From Anaerolineales bacterium (GTDB lineage Bacteria > Chloroflexota > Anaerolineae > 4572-78 > J111), in contig JACKAT010000001.1 in assembly GCA_020634935.1 (NCBI GenBank), forward strand, positions 248,001 to 312,000: 64,000 nucleotides of DNA. The letters run 5' to 3'. The notes under the pieces were generated by a model. That model ran no database searches. It was not told the DNA's origin and worked only from the letters and a program-made list of their open reading frames with translations. How positions within the stretch are numbered: the first letter of the stretch is position 1; every line of letters starts with the position of its first letter. Made by a program: the position numbers and the translations under genes. Of this stretch, positions 56,289-64,000 are shown piece after piece.

Positions 56289-57404
56289 ATGGCTAATTAT
56301 CCTGAAATCGCTTACTGGCTGGCTTTGATCAATGCCGGCCCATTAAAACTCAATTTCACCAAACCCATTATTCAGCAGTGGTGTCTTACCCAAAAACGAC
56401 CGCTGGCTGAATTATTTGACTTGTCCCCTTTAGAATTAACCACCACCTTTGATCTGTCCGATGCTCAAGCCGGCCAAGTTAAGGCGGCGGTCGACAATTT
56501 AGAGCCTCAAGTCGCGCTCTTGAACCAATGGCGTGTTGACCAGATCGAGCCGATTATTCTAACCGACCCCCGTTATCCGAAACGACTGCTGCGCACCTTG
56601 CCGCCGGCGCACCAGCCCCTGATTTTTTGGGTTCAGGGTGCGGCCCACTTACTCAACCAACCCGGAGTCACCATGCTCGGCCAGAAAGATCCGGACCCGA
56701 TCACCCTCAAGTTCATCGACGAGGTTATTGCCGCCTTGGAGACCGCCGAGATTGGGTTGATTAGTGGCTACGGCCGTGGGTTGGATCGCGTTACGTTTGA
56801 AATGATGCTGGCCAGCCAGGACGGGTATGCCGTCACTATTTTGCCGATTGGCTTAAAAACGATGGCTAAAACCACCTCAAAACTGGAGGCAGCGGTCCAA
56901 ACCGGGCGGGTACTGCTGGTTAGCCCGTTTAGCCCGGAAACGCCTTATCAAGAGCGCTTGGCTGAAGCGCGTAACTTGTTAATTGACCATTTGACTCTGG
57001 CGCTGCTGATCCCTGAAAGTGACGAAACCTCCCAAAACCGGGCTATGGCCGCTCTCAACCGGGGCCTGCCGGTATTTGTCAAAGCCGACACCGCCGGCAA
57101 TCGCGATCTGCTCAATCACGGTGCGCTGCTGCTGACCGATCCGGGCGAAGTGATCGATTGGGTCCAACAGGCGGTCCTTGACATGGCCTTGCAGGATGAT
57201 GACGAGGAGGAGGAAGATGTAAGCGCCGCCCCGCTAACCGCAACGGCTCCTACCGAGCATCCGATTGCCGATGATGATTACGCCCTCCGAGGCGATGACA
57301 TCCCGCCGCTCGATAGTGACGAAGCCTTGGCTATTCTGTCAATGGGGGGTGAAATTCCCGAGATCTTGCGCAAACGGCTGCAAAAATCGCAGGACAATGA
57401 ATGA
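56289..57404 (+). CDS. DprA/Smf-like Rossmann-fold protein
   Basis: 371 residues from ATG 56289. Residues ~90-300 match the DNA-processing DprA domain: IEPIILTDPRYPKRLLRTLPPAHQPLIFWVQGAAHLLNQPGVTMLGQKDP, IGLISGYGRGLDRVTFEMMLASQDGYAVTILPIGL and LLVSPFSPETPYQERLAEARNLLIDHLTLALLI. The N terminus is longer than a SAM domain and the C terminus ends in an acidic stretch (DDDEEEEDVS) before a helical tail. DprA loads RecA on incoming single-stranded DNA. The usual GSR motif is altered (GYGRGLD), so a divergent role is possible. Confidence 0.75.
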   Translation: MANYPEIAYWLALINAGPLKLNFTKPIIQQWCLTQKRPLAELFDLSPLELTTTFDLSDAQAGQVKAAVDNLEPQVALLNQWRVDQIEPIILTDPRYPKRLLRTLPPAHQPLIFWVQGAAHLLNQPGVTMLGQKDPDPITLKFIDEVIAALETAEIGLISGYGRGLDRVTFEMMLASQDGYAVTILPIGLKTMAKTTSKLEAAVQTGRVLLVSPFSPETPYQERLAEARNLLIDHLTLALLIPESDETSQNRAMAALNRGLPVFVKADTAGNRDLLNHGALLLTDPGEVIDWVQQAVLDMALQDDDEEEEDVSAAPLTATAPTEHPIADDDYALRGDDIPPLDSDEALAILSMGGEIPEILRKRLQKSQDNE

Positions 57405-57420
57405 GTTTTACATAAGCTTA

Positions 57421-57449
57421 TTGACAGATGGCGGGTATTATTGTATCCT
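57421..57449 (+). promoter_or_regulatory. Promoter upstream of the DivIC-like gene
   Basis: TTGACA at 57421-57426, a 17-bp spacer and TATCCT at 57444-57449. The dispersed palindrome copy C lies inside the resulting leader. Confidence 0.55.
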
Positions 57450-57512
57450 CTAATTTAGACCTGTGGTTATTAGCCTCATTTCGACCAAGTGACTCCTCTG
57501 AAAATAAGAGAT

Positions 57513-57583
57513 GTAGGACAAACTTAAGTTTGTCCTACGGAATTTTCATTGTCGTTGCTGTACCGAGGTTCTGTCGCGCTCCC
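57513..57583 (-). repeat. Dispersed palindromic repeat, copy C (inverted)
   Basis: The 26-bp palindrome at 57513-57538 is followed by the reverse complement of the shared flank (GGAATTTTCATTGTCGTTGC ... GTTCTGTCGCGCTCCC). The element matches copies at 9645 and 31185. Confidence 0.85.
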
Positions 57584-57655
57584 TTGAGGTTTCGGCGGTT
57601 TGATCACTCAGCTGAACTTAAGGAATGTCTATTAACTACGAATTACGCTTTTACC

Positions 57656-58078
57656 GTGAAAAATAAACGCCAGTTTACTAAAGCGCCGTTAGCTCAATTT
57701 GTTGCCATCATTGCCCTATCGATCTCAATTTTTCTGATCGTTGATTTGGGTCGTCGGGCGGCGGCTAATTACCGCACGCAGCGAGAAGCCAAACAGTTGA
57801 GCCAGGAAGTAGAGGCGGCCCGGCAGTATCAAACCAAGCTGCTGGCCCAACGTACTTATGCCGCTAGCGATCTGTATGTTGAAGAAGTCGCTCGCCAGGA
57901 GTTGAAATGGGCCAAAACGGGCGAAACGGTGGTCGTTGTTCTGCCGACCTTTGAAGAAGCCAGCCTGGCCTCTAGCAAGGCTGATGTCAAAAAAGCGCCA
58001 TTTGTGGCCAAAACCCCGGAACAAGCCTGGTGGCAGCTTTTTTTTGGCGATGCCCCGCCTGCCGCTGGTAGTCCTTGA
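57656..58078 (+). CDS. Septum-formation-initiator (DivIC/FtsB-like) membrane protein
   Basis: About 140 residues from a GTG at 57656; the upstream open frame overlaps the palindromic repeat. One membrane helix (LAQFVAIIALSISIFLIVDLG) is followed by a coiled coil (RTQREAKQLSQEVEAARQYQTKLLAQ) and the RQELKWAKTGETVVVVL segment typical of FtsB/DivIC proteins (the EEIARkelgm..pgE motif). It probably belongs to the divisome. No ribosome site is visible before the GTG. A tRNA gene follows. Confidence 0.8.
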   Translation: MKNKRQFTKAPLAQFVAIIALSISIFLIVDLGRRAAANYRTQREAKQLSQEVEAARQYQTKLLAQRTYAASDLYVEEVARQELKWAKTGETVVVVLPTFEEASLASSKADVKKAPFVAKTPEQAWWQLFFGDAPPAAGSP

Positions 58079-58079
58079 T

Positions 58080-58107
58080 TTGACATGCGATAACTTTTGA
58101 TTAAAAT
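58080..58107 (+). promoter_or_regulatory. Promoter of the tRNA gene
   Basis: TTGACA at 58080-58085, a 16-bp spacer and TAAAAT at 58102-58107; the start would be about 7 nt before the mature 5' end. Confidence 0.6.
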
Positions 58108-58120
58108 TACCGCTTGATAT

Positions 58121-58194
58121 GCTGATGTAGCTCAGCCGGTTAGAGCGCGAAACTCATAATTTCGAGGTCGGTGGTTCGAGCCCACCCATCAGCA
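58121..58194 (+). tRNA. tRNA-Met (CAT), elongator type
   Basis: Cloverleaf: acceptor GCTGATG with CATCAGC plus discriminator A, D-arm TAGCTCAGCCGGTTAGAGCG, anticodon stem CGAAA/TTTCG with loop CTCATAA (CAT at 58155-58157), and T-arm GGTGGTTCGAGCCCACC. The full first acceptor pair (G-C) indicates elongator rather than initiator Met. An Ile tRNA with lysidine cannot be excluded. The 3' CCA is not encoded. Confidence 0.93.
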
Positions 58195-58204
58195 CTTTTG
58201 CCCC

Positions 58205-59053
58205 CTAATCTTTGCCCACAGGTCGCTTCTTCTCAGTAATCCATTCACTCCACGAGCCGGGATAAAGCCGGGCTTCACCCCGGCCGGCGTGGACCATGGC
58301 CAGCACGTTATGCGCCGCCGTTACCCCTGAGCCGCAATAAAAGACCGTATGTTCAGCCGGAGTCTCTTCTAACGCGGCCTGAAAGCGTTCTTTCAGCTTT
58401 TCAACCGGTAAAAACCGTTGATCTGGGCCAAGGTTAGCTGCAAACGGCAGCGAAATTGCGCCCGGAATGTGTCCGGCCACCGGATCGAGGGTTTCGTTCT
58501 CACCCCGAAAACGGTCAGCCCCACGGGCATCCCCCAGCCGATAAGCCGGGTCGGTTCGGATTTTTTCAACGGCTTCGGCGTCAAAAATCAACTCGGGCCG
58601 GGGCCGGGGGGTAAAGGTTTTTGCCGTGTTCGCCTCGATGCCGCTGCGCACTGGATAGCCGGATTGCGGCCAGTTGGCCCAACCCCCATCCAAGACCGCT
58701 ACGGCATTATGGCCCAGCCAGCGCAGCAGCCACCACAGCCGGGCCGCAATCCCGCCGCCGCCCCCGTCATAAGCCACTACTTGCGTCTTCTGATCGATGC
58801 CCCAACCCGATAAAGCCCGGGCCAACTTGTCGATATCCGGCAGCGGATGCCGCCCGGTTTGGCCGGGAATAATCGGCCCGGACAAATCCTCATCCAAATG
58901 GGCATACACCGCGCCGGCAATATGGCTGGCTTGATAATCTTGCCGCCCGCGGTCAACATCGGTCAGCACAAAGCGGCAGTCCACCACCACCCACCCCGGT
59001 TCAAATAACTGTTCCGCCAACTCCTCCGCCGAAATCAGCGTCGTATACGTCAT
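58205..59053 (-). CDS. Two-domain rhodanese sulfurtransferase
   Basis: 282 residues of thiosulfate/3-mercaptopyruvate sulfurtransferase type. Domain one has VVVDCRFVLTDVDRGRQDYQASHIAGAVYAHLDEDLSG and QVVAYDGGGGGIAARLWWLLRWLGH. Domain two has RLGDARGADRFRGENETLDPVAGHIPGAISLPF and the active-site loop VFYCGSGVTAAH with the persulfide Cys. The CGSGVTA loop fits mercaptopyruvate sulfurtransferases. It transfers sulfane sulfur to thiols or cyanide. GGAGAT precedes the ATG. Confidence 0.92.
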   Translation of the reverse strand: MTYTTLISAEELAEQLFEPGWVVVDCRFVLTDVDRGRQDYQASHIAGAVYAHLDEDLSGPIIPGQTGRHPLPDIDKLARALSGWGIDQKTQVVAYDGGGGGIAARLWWLLRWLGHNAVAVLDGGWANWPQSGYPVRSGIEANTAKTFTPRPRPELIFDAEAVEKIRTDPAYRLGDARGADRFRGENETLDPVAGHIPGAISLPFAANLGPDQRFLPVEKLKERFQAALEETPAEHTVFYCGSGVTAAHNVLAMVHAGRGEARLYPGSWSEWITEKKRPVGKD

Positions 59054-59127
59054 CGTTATCTCCCTTCTCCATTCCTTATTGTTGCGTCGCTAATCTTGCC
59101 ATCCCACGTTTTCAAGATCATCATTCA

Positions 59128-59970
59128 TCATTCTTTCTTCATTCTCCATTCTTCATTCTCCAGCCATTTTGCCTGCATTTTAGCCATTTCGCCGCTTTCA
59201 TCCAAACGGGTGAGGGTTTGATTGACGGCATCCCATAATTCGCGGCTGTCGATGTGAACAGCCGCCGCGTACCATTCATCGGTTAAGTAAGTAACCGGCC
59301 GCAGCCCTCGCGAGGCGGCGGCCACGGCGCTGACCCCATCCACAATAGCCACATCTACCTGGCGATTGAGTACAGCGTCGAGAGCCTCTGCCGCCGAAGG
59401 ATAACGTTGTAAGGTTACATCCGCTATCTCCTTTTCCAGCCGGCGTCCTTCCATATCGGCCTGGCTACCCCACTCGACTGCCACGGTTCGCCCGGCTATA
59501 TCGTCCGGTCCGTCAATCATCGTTTCATCCGCCGGTGCCACCAAAACCTGCCCGGCGTTGAAATAGTTGCGGGTGTAAGCCACATCTTGCGTCCAGCGCG
59601 GATCGTAGGGCAGGCCGGAGATCACCAGATCGGCCCGGCGCGCCAGCAAGGCATCGTACAAACCATCGAAACCGATGTTGACTAACTCCAGTTCCACCCC
59701 CAGATCAGCGGCCACGGCCCGGGCAATATCGACATCCAGCCCTATGATTTGCCCCTGCTCATCGATGGTTTCAAACGGGGGGAAGCTGGCATCCAGGCCC
59801 ACGCGCAGCGTCCCGCGCTGCCGGATTTCGGCCAGCGTCCCGTCATCGCGAGGGAAAAGAAAAAATAGAGTTCCGGCTATGACCACCAGGCCGATCACAA
59901 TGATGAAACGAACGAGTCGTGAGATAGGGAACGTGAGACGTGGGACGTGATGAGATCGACTTTTGATCAT
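59128..59970 (-). CDS. Membrane-anchored amino-acid-type solute-binding protein (SBP_bac_3)
   Basis: About 280 residues from ATG 59970; an in-frame ATG at 59991 overlapping the upstream stop is an alternative. One N-terminal membrane helix (LVRFIIVIGLVVIAGTLFFLF) is followed by a family 3 binding domain: IRQRGTLRVGLDASFPPFETIDEQGQIIGLDVDIARAVAADLGVELELV, DALLARRADLVISGLPYDPRW and VAVEWGSQADM. It would capture polar amino acids or similar solutes. No permease genes are adjacent. The last residues (WLENEEWRMKKE) come from an ATTCTCCATTC-type simple repeat. Confidence 0.85.
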   Translation of the reverse strand: MIKSRSHHVPRLTFPISRLVRFIIVIGLVVIAGTLFFLFPRDDGTLAEIRQRGTLRVGLDASFPPFETIDEQGQIIGLDVDIARAVAADLGVELELVNIGFDGLYDALLARRADLVISGLPYDPRWTQDVAYTRNYFNAGQVLVAPADETMIDGPDDIAGRTVAVEWGSQADMEGRRLEKEIADVTLQRYPSAAEALDAVLNRQVDVAIVDGVSAVAAASRGLRPVTYLTDEWYAAAVHIDSRELWDAVNQTLTRLDESGEMAKMQAKWLENEEWRMKKE

Positions 59971-59983
59971 GAGAGATACCCCA

Positions 59984-61132
59984 TTACTCATGGCTGACAT
60001 CGGATGCTGACTCGCTGACTTCTCCCCGGCTGTAACGCTGGACTTCAAAATAGATCGGTTTTGGATCGAAATCGGGGGTGACAAAGGTGAAGTAATCGAG
60101 GTAGGTGCGGGCCGGCCAGGGATATCGAAACGCCCACAGCGCGGCGGCTTTGGCCCAGGGCCAGTTCTCAACCAACTCGTAAGCCTGAATGGTATATTCA
60201 ATGCGTTGGGCGGGTTTGACGGCCCGGGTCCAGCGTGGATGGTCGTTCCAGCCCCCTTCGGTGATGTAAATCGACAGGTTCGGATAGCCGTTGTCCACCA
60301 GCATTTGTCGCAGCAGTTCGGTGCGGCGGAAGTTGATCAGGTCAGGTTGAGGCGGGTCGTCGGCGGGAAAGCTCCAACCGTAGGCGTGGGCCGCCAAACC
60401 GTCCATCGTCTCCCCGGCGCCAGCCGCGAGCATGCGCTGTAGGTAGGTTAAGTCGTTCATGGCCTGATCGCTGCCGGGTGGGGCCAGGGTCGGCGCCAGC
60501 GCGCCACCCAGCACCGGCACATCAGGATAGTTAGAGGCCTGGACTTGCTGGTAGCTTAGCTTTAACAATTCGGTGTAACCTTCGGGGTCGATGGGTTGGA
60601 AGCCCCACTCCAGGGCCAGATTGGGCTCGTTCCAGATAATCACAGCGGCGATTCGGTCGCCATAGCGGTTGACAAAGGCCTGAACGTAATCGGCAAAATC
60701 GGGACGGCGCTCCGGCGGTAAAAATGACGAGGCCGAGTCGGCCGGTCGAGCCCATTCCGGCACAAAGCCCAGCCGGGCAATCACCTTGAGCCCCTGGCGA
60801 TGGGCGTGATTGATGACCAGATCACTGTGCGACCAGTCGAAAAAACCGGGAAATGGCTCGCGATAGGCCCAGGGAAAGTATTCGACAATCCAAGGCGCGC
60901 CCATCTGGCGAACCATCTCCAGGGTACGTTTGACCTTCCAGGGTTCAACCTCGTCGGTGAGCCGGGTATGGACTCCCATTTTGGGGTTGATGGTCAGCAC
61001 TGTTTGTTGGGGGCCAAGCCCAATCGGCCGTGGCGGTACGGCCGACGGCAGCGCTAAGGCCGCCCCCAATAAACAGAGAGCTATCACCAGCCAGCGTAAT
61101 AAAGCCGACCGGCTAAAATTTGGGTTAACCAT
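59984..61132 (-). CDS. Secreted TIM-barrel glycoside hydrolase (GH5/39-like)
   Basis: About 382 residues from ATG 61132; TATAAT (61162-61157) lies just upstream, so the longer frame to 61234 is unlikely. A signal/anchor helix (LLRWLVIALCLLGAALALP) is followed by a barrel: VKRTLEMVRQMGAPWIVEYFPWAYREPFPGFFDWSHSD, IAAVIIWNEPNLALEWGF (acid/base Glu of the NEP motif) and NLSIYITEGGWNDHPRW (nucleophile Glu). The NEP and TEGG pair is that of clan GH-A. The substrate is unknown. The next gene overlaps or nearly abuts its stop. Confidence 0.82.
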   Translation of the reverse strand: MVNPNFSRSALLRWLVIALCLLGAALALPSAVPPRPIGLGPQQTVLTINPKMGVHTRLTDEVEPWKVKRTLEMVRQMGAPWIVEYFPWAYREPFPGFFDWSHSDLVINHAHRQGLKVIARLGFVPEWARPADSASSFLPPERRPDFADYVQAFVNRYGDRIAAVIIWNEPNLALEWGFQPIDPEGYTELLKLSYQQVQASNYPDVPVLGGALAPTLAPPGSDQAMNDLTYLQRMLAAGAGETMDGLAAHAYGWSFPADDPPQPDLINFRRTELLRQMLVDNGYPNLSIYITEGGWNDHPRWTRAVKPAQRIEYTIQAYELVENWPWAKAAALWAFRYPWPARTYLDYFTFVTPDFDPKPIYFEVQRYSRGEVSESASDVSHE

Positions 61133-61303
61133 ACGGATTCGATTCGACACCCTCAGATTATACCGTTCAAAAGAGCATATAAAAATTGGGTCGGATACTT
61201 TAGCCGTTGATTGCTGGCTGAGGATGCGGATCACTTTTTTAGCAAAATTAGCAATGATCTATCTCGCTTAAATTCTGAAACGCACCCTCCGGTTAATTTA
61301 CCA

Positions 61304-61332
61304 TTGCCATAAGCCGCTATAAATGATATACT
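61304..61332 (+). promoter_or_regulatory. Promoter of the PP2C-cyclase signalling pair
   Basis: TTGCCA at 61304-61309, a 17-bp spacer and TATACT at 61327-61332, giving a leader of about 120 nt. Confidence 0.55.
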
Positions 61333-61457
61333 GGAATTGACAACGTTCATTTTTGAATTGCTCCTTGGCGGCAAAACGGGGGTGTTAGAGGTTGGGGGAG
61401 TTATGGGTGAAGTGAGTGCCGTCCGGATCACATCGACGAGGGAGAAGCTAGACACAA

Positions 61458-62201
61458 ATGGCCCTTCTATCTGCCCATAAGAATGATATCGGTCGCAATA
61501 AGTCTCGACAGAATGAAGATTATATCTGGGTTGATGACCAGATCGGGCTTTATATTGTGGCCGATGGGATGGGGGGGCATGAGGCGGGTGATGTCGCTAG
61601 TGAGCTAGCCGCTACCACAGCCGGTCAGGTTGTCATCGACCAACTGGCCGGGATGGACCACAATCCGCCTGATGAGGTGATTAAAAGTATCCTGCTGGAG
61701 GCCGCCGAGGCGGCTAACCAAGCAGTTTATCAAGCCGCCCACCGCGCCAAGCAAAAGCGCAAAATGGGTACGACCATTGTCATGACCCTCATTACCCCCA
61801 CCACCGCCTACATCAGCCACGCCGGTGACTCACGCGCTTATCGACTTCGTGATGGCGCTATAACCCAGTTGACCGAAGATGACACCTGGAACACATTTGT
61901 GCGTCAGAGTTCAGGTTCTGAGGTTTCCAATCCTAACCTTGAATCCATTCTAACAAAAGCAATTGGTCAAGACGCCGTCCTCGATCCTTCTTTCTCTCAG
62001 GTTGAGGTTGTGCCGGGTGATGTGATTCTGCTGTGCAGTGATGGTCTGTGGAATATGGTGGATAACGACCAAATTCTGGCCGAAGTGATGAAATCGGCTA
62101 ATCAGGTTGAACAAGCGGCTCAGGCCCTGGTGGAAGCCGCCAACGCGGCTGGTGGTAAAGACAATATCTCGGTAGTGGTCATTAAGATTCTGCCCTCATA
62201 A
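61458..62201 (+). CDS. PP2C-type serine/threonine phosphatase
   Basis: 247 residues of the bacterial PP2C (Stp/PrpC) type: DIGRNKSRQNEDYIWVD, LYIVADGMGGHEAGDVASELAA (metal Asp-Gly), MGTTIVMTLITPTTAYISHAGDSRAYRLRDG, LTEDDTWNTFVRQ, VILLCSDGLWNMVDNDQI and GGKDNISVVVI. All Asp residues for the Mn/Mg pair are present. It counteracts Ser/Thr kinases; none is in the window. A GGGAG site precedes the ATG. It probably acts with the following REC-GAF-cyclase gene. Confidence 0.95.
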   Translation: MALLSAHKNDIGRNKSRQNEDYIWVDDQIGLYIVADGMGGHEAGDVASELAATTAGQVVIDQLAGMDHNPPDEVIKSILLEAAEAANQAVYQAAHRAKQKRKMGTTIVMTLITPTTAYISHAGDSRAYRLRDGAITQLTEDDTWNTFVRQSSGSEVSNPNLESILTKAIGQDAVLDPSFSQVEVVPGDVILLCSDGLWNMVDNDQILAEVMKSANQVEQAAQALVEAANAAGGKDNISVVVIKILPS

Positions 62202-62343
62202 TTCTCCCCATTTTTATATTCTAACTTTAATTTAATTTCATCATCGGGTAAAATTATATTAGTCAGGCGAGGCGACAAAACCGGCAACTTAAAATTTTAC
62301 ATCGATTCCAAATAGAACTAGATATATAGAGGTTTACATCTTT

Positions 62344-63969
62344 ATGGTAACTGCTCCCTCGATTCTCATCGTGGACGATAATCCAACTGGTCAACAGATT
62401 ATTCGCGGCATGTTGTTTGAACAAAATTATGAATTAAATTTTGCCAGCAACGGCCAAGAAGCCTTGCAACAAGTTGATCACCTCAAACCGGACCTACTCT
62501 TATTAGATGTTATGATGCCTGGCCTGGACGGTTTTGAGGTCTGTCAGCAGCTCAAAGCTAACGAAGAGTGGCAGCATATTCCGGTCATTCTGGTAACTGC
62601 CCTTAACAGCAAAGAAGATTTGGTCCACGGCCTCAATGTCGGCGCCGATGATTTTATTTCCAAGCCGGTCAATGGCCTGGAACTCCGGGCGCGTATTCGG
62701 TCGATGCTGCGTATCAAAAAGCAGTATGATAAACTTAAAAAGCAGCAGCGCGAGTTAAAAGCCTCCTTTCACCTCAATCAAAAGTTTTCCGAAGTTTTTG
62801 CCCAACATCTGGAAGCGTTGGAGATAGTTCATCACACCGGGATTCGGTTGATGAACAACTTAAATATGGACTCGGTCTTAGATTTGGTGTCGCAGGCGGT
62901 ATTGGATCTGGTGCCGGAAGCTGAGGGCTGTGTCATGCATTTGCTGTCTGATGACGAAAAGCAGTTTCTCCCCGTGGTCTACTCCAACGAAACCACCAGC
63001 AAGCTGGTTTATCCGGATCTCGGCATCGAAACTTTTATTAAGCAGTGCATCCGGCAAGAGCATACGCTCATCATCCCGGATGTACTCTGCCGGATCAACA
63101 GCGAACCCCCTCAAATTCCCGAGATACGCTCGCTGCTAATTACTCCCCTTTTTGAAGGAGAAAAGGCGGTGGGGGCGCTGAGTATCTATCGTTCAGATCC
63201 TAAAGCGTTTGACGAAGGTTACCAGTACGTCCTCTCGATTATCGGTCACCAGGCGGCGGTCGCGATTACCCGGGCCAAACTGCTGCGAGACAAAGAGCTG
63301 GCCAATGAGAAAGAAAAATGGGCTATTCGCAGCATTTTTCAGCGCTACGTCAGCCCAGCGGTGGTCGATCAGGTGGTTGAAGATCGCAAGAATTTGGCCC
63401 TGGGCGGCCAGCGGCAGGAAGTAACCGTCCTCTTTGCCGATCTACGCGGGTTTACCACCTTCTGCGAAGAGCGCGATCCGGAGCATCTGATCGATATTTT
63501 GAACCGCTATCTGGCTGTGGCCGTTGAAGCTATTCTGGCCGAGCAAGGCACCCTGGATAAATTTATGGGCGACGCCGTTATGGCCCTCTTCAACGCTCCC
63601 CTGGCCCAACCGGATCACGCCCTTAGAGCGGCGCGGGCCGCCCTGGCCATGCAGCAAGCCGTCGTCGATTTCAACGCCACGATCGACGAGGGGCAGGCGC
63701 TTAGCTTTGGCATCGGGCTGCACCTGGGTGCGGCTGTAGTTGGCAACATTGGTACAGTCCAGCAAATGAATTACACCGCCATCGGCGACACCGTCAACCT
63801 GGCTAAACGGCTGCAGGAAAACGCCAAAGAAGGCCAGATTTTGCTGAGCGACGCCGTCTACCAGATCTTAAGCTCCCAAATTGAGGTTGAATGTTTGGGA
63901 GAAATTACGGTCAAAGGGCGGCGAACTCCTGTCCACAGTTATGAACTACGCGGGTTGGCTCAATTGTAG
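62344..63969 (+). CDS. REC-GAF-class III adenylate/guanylate cyclase
   Basis: 541 residues. REC (5-125): ILIVDDNPTGQQ, LLLLDVMMPGLDGFEV (phospho-Asp), FISKPVNGLEL (Lys). A coiled coil is followed by GAF (~165-320): LVPEAEGCVMHLLSDDEKQFLPVV, LLITPLFEGEKAVGALSIYRSD. A second linker precedes the cyclase domain (~355-535): VTVLFADLRGFTTF and DKFMGDAVMALFNAP hold the two metal Asp, and NYTAIGDTVNLAKRLQENA the transition-state Asn and Arg. It makes cAMP or cGMP in response to phosphorylation and a GAF ligand. Confidence 0.93.
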   Translation: MVTAPSILIVDDNPTGQQIIRGMLFEQNYELNFASNGQEALQQVDHLKPDLLLLDVMMPGLDGFEVCQQLKANEEWQHIPVILVTALNSKEDLVHGLNVGADDFISKPVNGLELRARIRSMLRIKKQYDKLKKQQRELKASFHLNQKFSEVFAQHLEALEIVHHTGIRLMNNLNMDSVLDLVSQAVLDLVPEAEGCVMHLLSDDEKQFLPVVYSNETTSKLVYPDLGIETFIKQCIRQEHTLIIPDVLCRINSEPPQIPEIRSLLITPLFEGEKAVGALSIYRSDPKAFDEGYQYVLSIIGHQAAVAITRAKLLRDKELANEKEKWAIRSIFQRYVSPAVVDQVVEDRKNLALGGQRQEVTVLFADLRGFTTFCEERDPEHLIDILNRYLAVAVEAILAEQGTLDKFMGDAVMALFNAPLAQPDHALRAARAALAMQQAVVDFNATIDEGQALSFGIGLHLGAAVVGNIGTVQQMNYTAIGDTVNLAKRLQENAKEGQILLSDAVYQILSSQIEVECLGEITVKGRRTPVHSYELRGLAQL

Positions 63970-64000
63970 TACTACTACTCTATTGTCAGACCTCCTATAA

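Overview
The window carries about 47 protein genes or gene remnants, one tRNA, and an unusually rich set of repeats. No rRNA or phage region is visible. The mix suggests a Chloroflexota (Anaerolineae-like) bacterium: many Pro/Thr-linker membrane proteins and lipoproteins, an MglA/roadblock module, Cys-rich chelatase ATPases, bacterial-type L28/S18 and good TTGACA/TATAAT-type promoters. This is an inference from gene content, not a phylogenetic result.

Layout. 0-9.5 kb: end of an RNB-family RNase, DUF971 protein, polysaccharide deacetylase lipoprotein, a secreted protein, a coiled-coil membrane protein, the coenzyme A pair coaX-coaBC, a zincin, a BKACE enzyme and a ferritin-like protein. 9.7-16.3 kb: a protoglobin and a seven-gene minus-strand signalling operon (GAF kinase, response regulator, roadblock, MglA-like GTPase, three more roadblock proteins). 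16.4-20.3 kb: an aldehyde dehydrogenase remnant and an intact ALDH7-type gene, a V4R protein, rpmB, rpsR and a HIT protein.

20.4-32.1 kb is a phosphate-starvation island. btaA-btaB (betaine lipid synthesis) and a membrane-anchored 2OG-Fe(II) oxygenase diverge from a PAP2-like lipid phosphatase. A PHP phosphatase, a decayed AP-superfamily phosphoesterase, a phosphonate-associated FAD oxidoreductase, a LysM-PstS fusion and phnX follow. Four arrays of TTAACA-like hexamers repeated every 11 bp sit before btaA, the PAP2-like gene and pstS, and after pstS. Each is followed by a -10-like hexamer at the same offset, so I read them as Pho boxes. The array after pstS appears to drive a short terminated transcript with a CCTCCTTCC segment, a candidate small RNA. 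The island is interrupted by 84-bp and 42-bp minisatellites.

32.3-46.6 kb: DoxX protein, NarL-type two-component pair, a third 42-bp minisatellite, CcdA plus a thioredoxin lipoprotein, SufE, a chelatase-like AAA/VWA pair, MltG, a second chelatase-like ATPase, an amidase with LysM and a GT2 glycosyltransferase. 47.2-52.1 kb: three broken RHS cassettes, an Rpn-type nuclease gene, an A/T-rich RHS tip and a beta-propeller membrane protein. 52.2-52.9 kb: a GATC-dense A/T-rich repeat block, followed by a Xer recombinase, PNP, DprA-like, DivIC-like, tRNA-Met, rhodanese, SBP, glycoside hydrolase, PP2C and REC-GAF-cyclase genes to the right edge.
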